Origin: Pseudosulfitobacter koreensis
Lineage (GTDB): Bacteria; Pseudomonadota; Alphaproteobacteria; Rhodobacterales; Rhodobacteraceae
NCBI RefSeq assembly: GCF_024733015.1
Contig: NZ_JANKJG010000001.1
Coordinates: 248,001-312,000 of the forward strand
Direction: 5' to 3'
Length of the DNA: 64,000 bases
A program made the translations under genes and the position numbers. Position 1 is the first letter of the stretch. Each line of letters starts with the position of its first letter. Below, piece after piece: positions 8,919 through 17,082 of the stretch. The notes under the pieces were generated by a model. That model was given only the letters and a program-made list of their open reading frames with translations, made no database searches and was not told where the DNA came from.

Positions 8919-10337
8919 ATGACATCACAAAGCCAACACTTCAGCGAAATGATGGGGCAGGACAGCGTCCGCACGCCCTATGTGGATTATGACGCCTGGT
9001 TCTCGAAGCAAGACACCACGCGATTGTCCCGCAAAGCCCAGGAGGCCGAGGCCTTCTTTCGCCGCACCGGCATCACGTTCAACGTCTACGGCCAGTCCGA
9101 CGCCGAAGAACGTCTGATCCCCTTCGATCTGGTGCCGCGCATTCTTACCGCAGCGGAGTGGGCGAAGCTCAGCCGCGGCATCGACCAGCGCGTGCGTGCG
9201 ATCAACGCCTTCCTGCACGACATTTACAACCGCCAGGACATTCTGCGCGCGGGCATCATTCCGGTCGAACTGATCCAGAACAACGATGCGTTCCTGCCGC
9301 AGATGATCGGCTTTTCGCCCCCAGGCGACGTCTACACGCATATCATCGGCACGGATATCGTCTGCACCGGCGAGGGCGAATTCTACGTTCTGGAAGACAA
9401 TGCACGCACGCCGTCCGGTGTCAGCTATATGCTGGAGAACCGCGAGACGATGTTGCAGATGTTCCCCGAGCTGTTCAGCAAGATCAAGGTTCAGCCGGTC
9501 AGCGATTATCCCAAGAACCTGCGCCGGTCGCTTGCCGCCTCTGCCCCAGCCAGCTGCGAAGGTCGCCCCACCGTGGCGGTGCTGACGCCGGGCATCCACA
9601 ACTCGGCCTATTACGAACATTCGTTCCTGGCCGACCAGATGGGTGTCGAACTGGTCGAAGGGCACGACCTGCGAATCGTTGACGGCAAGATCGCGATGCG
9701 TACCACCGAAGGTCACAAGGTGATCGACGTGATCTATCGCCGGATCGACGACGAATACCTTGACCCGCTGACCTTTAATCCGGACTCGTTGCTGGGCGTT
9801 CCGGGCATCATGGATGTGTACCGCGCGGGCAATGTCACCATTGCCAACGCACCGGGAACGGGTGTCGCCGATGACAAGGCGATCTATTGCTACATGCCCG
9901 AGATCGTCGAGTTTTATACCGGCGAGCGCGCGATCCTGAAGAACGTCCAGACCTTCCGTTGCTCCGACTCGCTGCAGTACGTGCTGGATAACCTGGCCGA
10001 TCTGGTGGTGAAGGAAGTGCACGGATCGGGCGGCTATGGCATGCTGGTCGGCCCCGCCGCCAGCAAACAAGAGATCGAGGATTTCCGCGCCAAGCTGAAG
10101 GCGCGCCCCTCGAACTACATCGCGCAGCCGACGCTGTCGCTGTCTACCGTGCCGATCTTTACCGATGCGGGCCTTGCCCCGCGCCACGTCGACCTGCGCC
10201 CCTTTGCGCTGATGTCGCCCCAGGGCGTGAACATCACGCCGGGCGGGCTGACGCGCGTGGCGCTGAAGGAAGGGTCGCTCGTGGTGAACTCAAGCCAGGG
10301 CGGCGGCACCAAGGACACATGGGTATTGGAAGACTGA
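8919..10337 (+). CDS. Circularly permuted ATP-grasp protein of the Anbu operon
   Basis: A 472-residue circularly permuted ATP-grasp enzyme (former DUF404/DUF407). Seen: GITFNVYG near residue 50, GTDIVCTGEGEFYVLEDNARTPSG, VVKEVHGSGGYGM (ATP-binding lysine and glycine loop), and the C-terminal HVDLRPFALMSPQG and NSSQGGGTKDTWVLE blocks. ATP-grasp enzymes make amide or peptide bonds through acyl-phosphates; the physiological substrate of this family is not established. Its stop at 10335-10337 is one base before the ATG of the alpha-E gene, and a transglutaminase and Anbu follow, the standard four-gene Anbu operon order. Confidence 0.9.
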   Translation: MTSQSQHFSEMMGQDSVRTPYVDYDAWFSKQDTTRLSRKAQEAEAFFRRTGITFNVYGQSDAEERLIPFDLVPRILTAAEWAKLSRGIDQRVRAINAFLHDIYNRQDILRAGIIPVELIQNNDAFLPQMIGFSPPGDVYTHIIGTDIVCTGEGEFYVLEDNARTPSGVSYMLENRETMLQMFPELFSKIKVQPVSDYPKNLRRSLAASAPASCEGRPTVAVLTPGIHNSAYYEHSFLADQMGVELVEGHDLRIVDGKIAMRTTEGHKVIDVIYRRIDDEYLDPLTFNPDSLLGVPGIMDVYRAGNVTIANAPGTGVADDKAIYCYMPEIVEFYTGERAILKNVQTFRCSDSLQYVLDNLADLVVKEVHGSGGYGMLVGPAASKQEIEDFRAKLKARPSNYIAQPTLSLSTVPIFTDAGLAPRHVDLRPFALMSPQGVNITPGGLTRVALKEGSLVVNSSQGGGTKDTWVLED

Positions 10338-10338
10338 T

Positions 10339-11280
10339 ATGCTGGGAAAAACCGCAGGCGGTCTGTATTGGATGTTCCGGGGTCTGGAACGGGCGGAAAA
10401 CAACGCCCGTTTGATCGAGGCCGGGTTTCGCATCGCGCTGACACGCTCGACCAACACCGAAACCGAATGGAAATCGGTGATCATCACATCGGCGGCCCAA
10501 CAGGGGTTCACCGCCAAACACTCGGAGTTCAACAGCACCAACGTCATCGACTATCTGCTGCGCGACACCGACAACCCGTCGTCGGTTCTGTCCGTCGTAA
10601 AACAGGCGCGCGACAATGCGCGGCTGGTGCGCACGGCGCTGACCACCGAAGTGTGGTCTGCGGTCAACGAGACGTGGATGCTGATCACCGAGCTGTTGAA
10701 AAACCCGATCGCGGACACCGATCTGCCCGAGGTGCTGTCGATCATCCGCCAGCAATCGGCGCTGGTGCGCGGGGCGCTGCACGGCACCATGTTGCGCAAC
10801 GACATCTATGATTTCTGTCGGCTGGGCACGTTCATCGAACGCATGGACAGCACCGCGCGGATCATCGACGTGAAGTATTACACTTTGCTGCCCTCGCCCT
10901 CGCTGGTGGGCAGCCGCATGGACAACGTACAGTGGGAAACGCTGTTGCGTTCGGTTTCGGCGCACCGGTCCTATCGCTGGGCGGTCGAGGATGATTACAC
11001 CGCGACCAACATCGCCAACTTCCTTGTTCTTGACCGGCGCATGCCGCGCTCGCTGGCCTTTTGCGCCGGCCAGATCGTCGAAAATCTGGATTACCTGTCC
11101 GAGGAATACAACGACCGCCGCCCCTCGCTGGACATGGCGGAACGTATGGCGGCCCGCCTGAAGGGGCGCGATATCCATTCGATCATCGAGGAAGGTCTGC
11201 ACGACGTTCTGGGCACGATCATCTCGGACGTGGCGGCCCTGGGCGCGCAGATCGAGAAAGACTATCGTTTCATCCATTAA
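10339..11280 (+). CDS. Alpha-E domain protein of the Anbu operon
   Basis: A 313-residue, largely helical protein with the alpha-E (DUF403) domain. The N-terminus MLGKTAGGLYWMFRGLERAENNARLIEAGFR is diagnostic in its spacing (YWM-RGLERAENNARL), and helices rich in Arg/Glu pairs continue to the end. Its biochemical role is unknown; family members always sit near ATP-grasp and transglutaminase partners, so a complex or substrate-binding role is inferred. It starts immediately after the ATP-grasp stop. Confidence 0.88.
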   Translation: MLGKTAGGLYWMFRGLERAENNARLIEAGFRIALTRSTNTETEWKSVIITSAAQQGFTAKHSEFNSTNVIDYLLRDTDNPSSVLSVVKQARDNARLVRTALTTEVWSAVNETWMLITELLKNPIADTDLPEVLSIIRQQSALVRGALHGTMLRNDIYDFCRLGTFIERMDSTARIIDVKYYTLLPSPSLVGSRMDNVQWETLLRSVSAHRSYRWAVEDDYTATNIANFLVLDRRMPRSLAFCAGQIVENLDYLSEEYNDRRPSLDMAERMAARLKGRDIHSIIEEGLHDVLGTIISDVAALGAQIEKDYRFIH

Positions 11281-11300
11281 TCACAGGCAGGATCTTTCAG

Positions 11301-12098
11301 TTGCAACTGCACGTCACGCACACGACCCGATACGCCTATGATGCACCTGTCATCTACGGACTTCAAAAAATTCGGCTGCGGCCGGTGGCGTCGCCGATGC
11401 AGAGCGTTTCCGACTGGGATCTGACCGTGACCGGCGGCAAGATCGAATGTTCCTATGCCGATCACCACGGCAACCAGACCGATCTGGTTTCGATCACGCC
11501 CGAGGGGGATTCCGTCGAGATCACGGCGCGCGGCACCATCAACACCGAGAACACACATGGCGTTCTGGGCAAGGTCTATGGCCGCGTGCCGCTCTATCTG
11601 CTGCGCATGCCCACGCTGACCACGCATGCGGGCCCCAAGATCCAGGCCTTTGCCCAGACGCTGGACAAACACGACGACCTGCTGTCCGGCCTGCACGCGC
11701 TGTCGCAGGCGATTATCGAGGCAGTTCCTTACGAGGCGGGCCATACTGCCGCCGACACGACCGCCGAAGAGGCGCTGTCCGGTGGCAAGGGCGTGTGCCA
11801 GGACCACGCCCAGATCTTCATCGCCGCTGCCCGTCTGGCGGGGCTGCCCGCGCGCTATGTCTCGGGGTATCTGATGATGGACGACCAGATCGACCAGGAC
11901 GCAAGCCATGCCTGGGCCGAGGTGCATCTGGACACGCTGGGCTGGGTCGGCTTCGACGTCTCGAACGGCATTTCACCCGACGAACGCTATATCCGCATCG
12001 CCGTGGGCCGTGACGCAAAAGAAGCATCTCCCATAGAAGGGATGCGAATGGGCTCTGCCGGCGAATCGATGATTGTGTCTTTGCAGGTCCAGCAGTAA
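11301..12098 (+). CDS. Transglutaminase-like cysteine peptidase of the Anbu operon
   Basis: A 265-residue protein with an N-terminal bacterial transglutaminase-associated domain (HVTHTTRYAYDAPV) and a transglutaminase-like papain-fold core. The Cys-His-Asp triad is visible: Cys in GGKGVCQDHAQ, His in DASHAWAEVHL, and Asp in WVGFDVSNG. I place the start at TTG 11301, 20 bp after the alpha-E stop and behind an AGGCAGGA ribosome site, because the family begins at this point; a longer frame reaching back to 11061 lies inside the alpha-E gene. Family members are thought to be peptidases or amide hydrolases. Confidence 0.88.
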   Translation: MQLHVTHTTRYAYDAPVIYGLQKIRLRPVASPMQSVSDWDLTVTGGKIECSYADHHGNQTDLVSITPEGDSVEITARGTINTENTHGVLGKVYGRVPLYLLRMPTLTTHAGPKIQAFAQTLDKHDDLLSGLHALSQAIIEAVPYEAGHTAADTTAEEALSGGKGVCQDHAQIFIAAARLAGLPARYVSGYLMMDDQIDQDASHAWAEVHLDTLGWVGFDVSNGISPDERYIRIAVGRDAKEASPIEGMRMGSAGESMIVSLQVQQ

Positions 12099-12132
12099 TC
12101 ACAGGCATCGAAACTGCTTTGGATTGCCTGCC

Positions 12133-12870
12133 ATGACGTACTGCGTCGGAATGCGCCTTGATAAAGGTCTGGTCTTCATGGCCGACACGCGCACCAGCGC
12201 GGGTGTCGACAACTTTGCCGTGACCCGCAAGATGTTCAGCTTTGAAGTGCCGGGCGAGCGGTCGATCGTCATCATGACCGCGGGCAACCTCGCCACGACT
12301 CAGGCGATGATCAGCCTGCTTGAGGAGCGGTCCAAGACCACCGAGGAACGCGATCCTTCGATCCTGCGCCAGTCGACGATGTTTCAGGTGGCGCGCCTTG
12401 TCGGAGAGACCCTGCACGAAGTCATCGTGAATTCCTCGCCCAACGGTCAAGGGGCTGCGGATCAGTTCCGCGCATCTGTGATCCTTGGCGGTCAGATCGG
12501 AACCGGCAAGCCCACGATCTTCCTGATCTATCCCGAAGGCAACTTTATCGAGATCACCGACGACACACCCTTTTTCCAGATCGGCGAGACCAAATACGGC
12601 AAGCCCATCCTGGTGCGGACCTATGACCGCGAGCTAAGCTTTGAAGACGCGGTGAAGCTGCTGCTGGTGTCGTTCGATTCGACCGTGAAATCGAACCTCA
12701 GCGTCGGGCTGCCCTTCGATCTGATGATCTATGACCGCGACAGCCTGAACCCCATGCGCCTGACCCGTATCGACGCCACGGACACCGTCTATCAGGCCAT
12801 CTCGAACGGGTGGGGCGACGCGCTGAAAGATGCGTTTCAACACCTGCCCAGCTATAAACTGAAGGCCTGA
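12133..12870 (+). CDS. anbu: Anbu, proteasome-like peptidase subunit
   Basis: A 245-residue Ntn-hydrolase of the Anbu (ancestral beta subunit) type. The protein begins MTYCVGM; removal of Met exposes the Thr1 nucleophile. Asp17 (in FMADTRTS) and a lysine near position 32 (in TRKMF) fit the proteasome-type catalytic set. I chose ATG 12133 rather than an upstream in-frame ATG because only this start exposes the threonine. Anbu forms open or helical rings and its substrates are unknown. It closes the ATP-grasp/alpha-E/transglutaminase operon and is followed by a terminator hairpin. Confidence 0.93.
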   Translation: MTYCVGMRLDKGLVFMADTRTSAGVDNFAVTRKMFSFEVPGERSIVIMTAGNLATTQAMISLLEERSKTTEERDPSILRQSTMFQVARLVGETLHEVIVNSSPNGQGAADQFRASVILGGQIGTGKPTIFLIYPEGNFIEITDDTPFFQIGETKYGKPILVRTYDRELSFEDAVKLLLVSFDSTVKSNLSVGLPFDLMIYDRDSLNPMRLTRIDATDTVYQAISNGWGDALKDAFQHLPSYKLKA

Positions 12871-12895
12871 ACCGGCTGGCCAAAGCCAGACCGGT
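12871..12895 (+). terminator. Hairpin after anbu
   Basis: ACCGG CTGGC CAAA GCCAG A CCGGT starts directly after the anbu stop: ten paired bases with a single bulged A. A short T-rich stretch (GCTTTT) lies about 15 bases further on, so it is a probable but imperfect intrinsic terminator that would isolate the Anbu operon from the phytochrome operon. Confidence 0.7.
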
Positions 12896-13123
12896 GCAGC
12901 TGCATTGCTTTTGCGCGAAGGGCGCTGCATGCTGGACACTCTTCAAGACGTGATCCTGTTTGCGGCGCGATTTGGCATATGCGTCGGCCATGTCCGCTAT
13001 GCCCGTCGGATAAACAATCGCCGTTTCACAGTGACCCGCCGCACCACCACGACACGCGCCAGACCCTTGCAACGCGTTGCGTGCTGATGAAAAGTTTCAC
13101 GCTAACCGACTGGAGTTGAGCCT

Positions 13124-13774
13124 GTGACAGACCTTCATCCGCGACACGCAGAGACGGCCCGCGACGTGGTGCGCAGGCAGACGGATGCGGCCCATGCCAA
13201 GCTGCACCTGCACGCGACCTTCGTGGCGCTGTTCGAGGGCAACATCGAGCTTGATGCCTATACCCGGCTGATACAGCGGTTTCACGGTTTCTATGCGCCG
13301 CTTGACCGGGCCATCGAACAGACGATTGCGACCATGCCTGACGGGCGCGACCGCTATCCCTATGTGCGGCGATCTGACCTTCTGGCGCAGGACCTGATTG
13401 ACCTCAAGGCAACCGCGCTAGATCTACGCGGGGGCCCGCAGTGTACGCGGGCGGCGCAGATCGTGACGCCGGAAACGCTTGGGGGGGTGCTGTACGTGAT
13501 CGAAGGGGCGACTTTGGGGGCAACAGGGGTCGACCGCGCGGCGCAAAGGCTGCTGGACGCAGACAATTGCGCGGGGCGGCGGTTCTGGGCCTGGGGCCGG
13601 GCGCAGAAAGCGCAGCGGTGGACGCTGGCGAATGACTATCTAGAATTGCGCTACGCCCAAGGGACAGCGCTGGACGATCTGGTTGCAGGCGCGCGTGATA
13701 CGTTCGATGTGCTGGCCGACTGGCTGGCCCCGCTGGAGCAACCTCGGCCGACCCTGCAAAGGGCAGCTACGTGA
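13124..13774 (+). CDS. bphO: Biliverdin-forming heme oxygenase
   Basis: A 216-residue heme oxygenase-fold protein, cleaving heme to biliverdin, CO and iron. The probable proximal heme ligand is His24 in DAAHAKLHLHATF. The C-terminal half has the family pattern TPETLGGVLYVIEGATLGATG, with the distal-helix glycines, and FWAWG. The start is GTG 13124 behind GGAG. It overlaps the phytochrome start by four bases (GTGA), so chromophore synthesis and the apophytochrome are translationally coupled, which is the best evidence for its role. 12896-13123 upstream is a promoter region in which I see no reliable operator. Confidence 0.92.
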   Translation: MTDLHPRHAETARDVVRRQTDAAHAKLHLHATFVALFEGNIELDAYTRLIQRFHGFYAPLDRAIEQTIATMPDGRDRYPYVRRSDLLAQDLIDLKATALDLRGGPQCTRAAQIVTPETLGGVLYVIEGATLGATGVDRAAQRLLDADNCAGRRFWAWGRAQKAQRWTLANDYLELRYAQGTALDDLVAGARDTFDVLADWLAPLEQPRPTLQRAAT

Positions 13775-16059
13775 CGACCGATCAGGTTGATCTGACGACC
13801 TGCGACCGCGAACCGATCCACCTGATCGGCGCTGTGCAGCCGCACGGCGCGCTGATCGCCCTGAACAACGAGACCGGCATAATCGAATACGCAAGCCTTA
13901 ACACCGCATCCTATCTGGGACATGCGCCCGAGACGATCCTGGGGCAGACGCTGGACTTCGTGATCGGTGGTGATAACGCCGCGGCCCTGCCCCGGATCGA
14001 CCGCGTCACCACCACGCCCGAGCTGCTGCAACCGTGGTTCTTCAGTTTTGACGCACCGGACGGCACGCGCATCGACGCCGAATGCCTGCCCCATCGTAGC
14101 GACGACCACATCATTCTTGAGTTCGTCACGTCAGAGCCCAAGCCCGCAGCCGTCTGGGAAGACGAGATGCTGCGGCGTGGGGTGATCACCGAATTGTTCA
14201 AGCCGGATGTGCTGGGCGAACTGGCGAATATCAGCGCCAAAATGATCCGCGAGGCAACCGGATTCGACCGCGTGATGATCTATCGCTTTGCCGAGGACAA
14301 ACACGGCGAGGTCATCGCCGAAAGCACCGACCGCCCCGACAGCTTTCTGGGGCTGCATTACCCGGCCTCGGACATCCCCGAACCTGCGCGGCGGCATTTC
14401 CTGTTGAACGTCATGCGCACGATCCCGGACATCAACAGCGTACGCATCCCCATCGTCGACCGCTCGGGCGAGGTTGCGAACGCCGAGGCGATCCGCCCGC
14501 TGGACCTTACGTTTTCCAAACTGCGTGCCGTCGCGCCTGTGCATGTCGAATATCTGAACAACATGGGCGTGGGTGCCAGCATGTCGATCTCGTTGATCAC
14601 CAATGACAGGCTTTGGGGGCTTGTGGCGTGCCATCATTATGGGCCACGGCTGGTGTCGTCCAGCAGGCTGCGCTTTGCCGAGCTTCTGGGCAGCACCACG
14701 TCGGCGCTGTTGCAAAGCATCGAGAACACGAACCAGCTTCAGAAAAGCATCAAGGCGGAAAAGACCGCATTCCAAATCGAACAACAGGCCCGGACGGGGC
14801 GACCGCTTGGCGCGCTGATCCAGGATCAGGCGCGCGGTCTGATGGAGCTTAGCGATGCACAGGGCATGATCCTGGTTCTGGGCAAGGATGTGATCCAAAG
14901 CGGGACGGTGCCCTACACCGCGATAGATTTCGAGCCGCTGCGCGCACGGTCGGTCGATGGTGTGGCTGCCACCGAGACCCTGTCCGCCATCGTGGACATG
15001 GATGCCGGACAGATGAGTGTGGCCGCCGGTGCCGCCTATCTTGAACTGTCCGAGGATGGCGCGGACCACCTTGTGCTGTTGCGCACCAGTTTCGACCAGA
15101 CGATCCGTTGGGCGGGCAAGCCGGAAAAGGTCGAAACCGTCGGCGAGGACGGGACCGCGCGGCTGTCCCCTCGGGGATCGTTTGCCCTGTGGCGTGAAGA
15201 GCGGCGCGACAGCAGCAAACCATTTGACGCCACCGACCGCGACGCGCTGCGCATTCTGCGCCGTGCCTTGTTCGCGCTGAACAGTCTGGAACGCGAGCGT
15301 CTGGCCCGCGACGCGCAAAAAACCTCGGAGGCCGAGGAGATCCGGCTGCGGCACGCGTTGCTGGATGCGGCACGGGCCAGTTCGCTGGGAGAGCTGGCTT
15401 CGGCCATCGCGCATGAACTGAACCAGCCATTGTCGGCGGTCTCGAACTACGTCAGCGCCTGTCGGCAGGAATTCATCAACGCCAAGGTCGAAATGCCCGA
15501 ACGCGCAGGCGAATTGATGGACGACGCCATCGCCGAAACCACGCGGGCCGGGGAACTGGTGCGCCGGATCAGGGATTTCATCACCCGTGGCGACCTGAAC
15601 GCCGACTATATCGACGTCATGCCCGCCATCCGGCAAGGTGTGGACCTTGCCACCGTGGCCAGCCAGTTGCCACGATTGAAAATCGACATCGCAGCCCAGG
15701 ATGAGCTGCCGCAGGTGCTGGCCGATCCGGTGCAGATCGGGCAGGTGATCCTGAATCTTGTGCGCAACAGCATCAGTGCGATGCGCACATCGCAAACGCA
15801 GGCGTTGACCATTTCCGTGACCCGCGACAACGGGGACGTTCAGGTGCTGATACAGGACACAGGCCCCGGTATTCCGACCGAAATGCAAAATTACATCTTT
15901 GAACCTTTCCACGCATCGACAACAAAGGGGATGGGCATCGGCCTGTCGCTGTGTCGCTCTATAGTCCAGGCTCATGGCGGCAGCATCTGGGTGCAGCCAT
16001 CAGAGGTCGGCGCGACCATCGGGTTCACGCTACCGGCAAGGGAGGAACATGATGAATAG
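13771..16059 (+). CDS. bphP: Bacteriophytochrome sensor histidine kinase
   Basis: A 762-residue red/far-red photoreceptor kinase. The order is PAS (1-110), GAF (about 140-310), PHY (about 330-510), HisKA and HATPase. Cys11 in LTTCDREP is the expected biliverdin-binding cysteine. GAF motifs FDRVMIYRF, YPASDIPEPARR and EYLNNMGVGASM are clear, as is the PHY tongue motif PRGSFALWREE. The kinase part is FixL-like: His548 in AIAHELNQPLSAVSNY, then an N box with NLVRNSISAM, then DTGPGIP and GIGLSLCRSIVQAHGG. The start is GTG 13771, inside the bphO stop. The FixJ-type regulator gene overlaps its end, so signalling is probably BphP to that regulator. Its position next to ppsR/ppaA suggests control of photosynthesis genes by red light (inference). 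Confidence 0.95.
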   Translation: MTTDQVDLTTCDREPIHLIGAVQPHGALIALNNETGIIEYASLNTASYLGHAPETILGQTLDFVIGGDNAAALPRIDRVTTTPELLQPWFFSFDAPDGTRIDAECLPHRSDDHIILEFVTSEPKPAAVWEDEMLRRGVITELFKPDVLGELANISAKMIREATGFDRVMIYRFAEDKHGEVIAESTDRPDSFLGLHYPASDIPEPARRHFLLNVMRTIPDINSVRIPIVDRSGEVANAEAIRPLDLTFSKLRAVAPVHVEYLNNMGVGASMSISLITNDRLWGLVACHHYGPRLVSSSRLRFAELLGSTTSALLQSIENTNQLQKSIKAEKTAFQIEQQARTGRPLGALIQDQARGLMELSDAQGMILVLGKDVIQSGTVPYTAIDFEPLRARSVDGVAATETLSAIVDMDAGQMSVAAGAAYLELSEDGADHLVLLRTSFDQTIRWAGKPEKVETVGEDGTARLSPRGSFALWREERRDSSKPFDATDRDALRILRRALFALNSLERERLARDAQKTSEAEEIRLRHALLDAARASSLGELASAIAHELNQPLSAVSNYVSACRQEFINAKVEMPERAGELMDDAIAETTRAGELVRRIRDFITRGDLNADYIDVMPAIRQGVDLATVASQLPRLKIDIAAQDELPQVLADPVQIGQVILNLVRNSISAMRTSQTQALTISVTRDNGDVQVLIQDTGPGIPTEMQNYIFEPFHASTTKGMGIGLSLCRSIVQAHGGSIWVQPSEVGATIGFTLPAREEHDE

Positions 16060-16657
16060 GTTTGAGGAGAATCTATCCATTTACGTAGTGGAGGATGATC
16101 CAGGCGTGCTGAAATCGCTGTGCGCGCTTTTGGGTGCACACGGGCATGCCACGATTCCCTGCGCCTCGGCCGAGAATTTCCTTCGGGTGTTCGATCCCGA
16201 CCGCAAGGCCTGTCTGCTGCTTGACGTCCGCTTGCCCGGTATGAGCGGAACACAGTTGCAGGCCCATCTGAACGAACAGGGGATATCGCTGCCCACCGTC
16301 GTCGTGACAGCCCATGGCGACGTGCCGATTGCCGTGCAGGCGATGCGGGCCGGGGCGATTGATTTCATCGAAAAACCCGCCCGCGCCGAGGACCTGCTTA
16401 ATGCCGTCAACCTGGCCATTGGGATGCTGTTCAACCGTCAACCTGCTGTTATCTCGAAAAAGATCGTGTCGGACCGCCTTGCCAAACTGACCGACCGCGA
16501 GCGTGAGGTTCTGCATCATCTGCTGTTGGGAAAACTGAACAAAGAGATCGCAAACGAGCTGAAAGTCAGCCAGCGCACGGTCGAGGGTCACCGTTCGCGC
16601 ATCCGTGAAAAGATGCACGCGCGCGGCATCGCCGACCTGATCCGCATGCTGGGCTAG
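16052..16657 (+). CDS. FixJ-family two-component response regulator
   Basis: A 201-residue regulator with a receiver domain and a LuxR-type HTH. Receiver residues seen are the acidic pair in VVEDDPG, phospho-acceptor Asp58 in LLLDVRLPGMSG, the conserved Thr in VVVTAHGD and the Lys in IDFIEKPA. The output domain is LTDREREVLHHLLLGKLNKEIANELKVSQRTVEGHRSRI, typical of FixJ/NarL. I prefer ATG 16052, six bases after GGAGG, over the adjacent ATG 16049. It overlaps the phytochrome gene by eight bases, so it is the cognate partner of the BphP kinase. Direct DNA targets cannot be read from the sequence. Confidence 0.92.
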   Translation: MNRFEENLSIYVVEDDPGVLKSLCALLGAHGHATIPCASAENFLRVFDPDRKACLLLDVRLPGMSGTQLQAHLNEQGISLPTVVVTAHGDVPIAVQAMRAGAIDFIEKPARAEDLLNAVNLAIGMLFNRQPAVISKKIVSDRLAKLTDREREVLHHLLLGKLNKEIANELKVSQRTVEGHRSRIREKMHARGIADLIRMLG

Positions 16658-17082
16658 TTCCCGCGACTTCACGTCACTTTGCCCGACTTCGCGCAAATTT
16701 CCGCAGGTAGAACTACGCAGTGGGAATTCCGAACTGTTGCTGAAAGTTTAAGCTGTTTTAAACTGGAACTCTAGAAAAGGTGGAGTTCTTGACCGCAGGG
16801 TTGTCTTCAAATTCCGTATAAGAGAACTGGTTTGAAACCAACCCGTTCTATTCTCTGAACTCGTGCGATGCGACAAAGTCTTATCCGAAATCCTGAATAC
16901 ATCCAACCGAAACAGCAGTCCCGAGCTATTCGATACTTTGAGGTGGGGAGGCCCTCAGTAGCGAATTCATGCAATACTCGTCACTTGGGTAAACCCTTGT
17001 GAGTGCTCCGCAAACAGGCCGCTAGAAATGCAGTTGGCAAACGGCAGAAATCTGCCTTTTGCATCAGGGGGAGTTATTGGAG
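16658..17082. other. 425-bp intergenic region with inverted repeats
   Basis: No coding sequence is convincing here. The region is AT-richer than its surroundings. It contains AGTTTAA/TTAAACT at 16745-16764 and TGGTTT-G-AAACCA at 16828-16840, the latter nested between AGAGAA (16821) and TTCTCT (16851-16856). These are candidates for operators or a leader-RNA structure ahead of the B12-domain gene at 17083. No exact TGT-N12-ACA PpsR palindrome is present. The ribosome site is GGGGGAG at about 17067. Confidence 0.6.

Noticed and set aside
12905..13087. A 60-codon frame between anbu and bphO
   Set aside because: The frame has a strongly basic Thr/Arg-rich end, no convincing ribosome site and no similarity I recognise; it looks like chance.
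14131..15975. A 614-codon open frame on the minus strand opposite the phytochrome gene
   Set aside because: It lies entirely over a well-supported gene, has no recognisable domain and reflects third-position GC bias. The same applies to long antisense frames at 22171-23766, 25283-27022, 46590-48281 and 57596-59182.
16789..16822. TTGACC and TATAAG as a promoter in the 16.7-17.1 kb gap
   Set aside because: The hexamers are 22 bp apart, too far for a sigma-70 promoter.
16998..17016. A PpsR-like TGT...ACA upstream of the B12-domain gene
   Set aside because: The gap is 13 bases rather than 12, and no partner half exists nearby.
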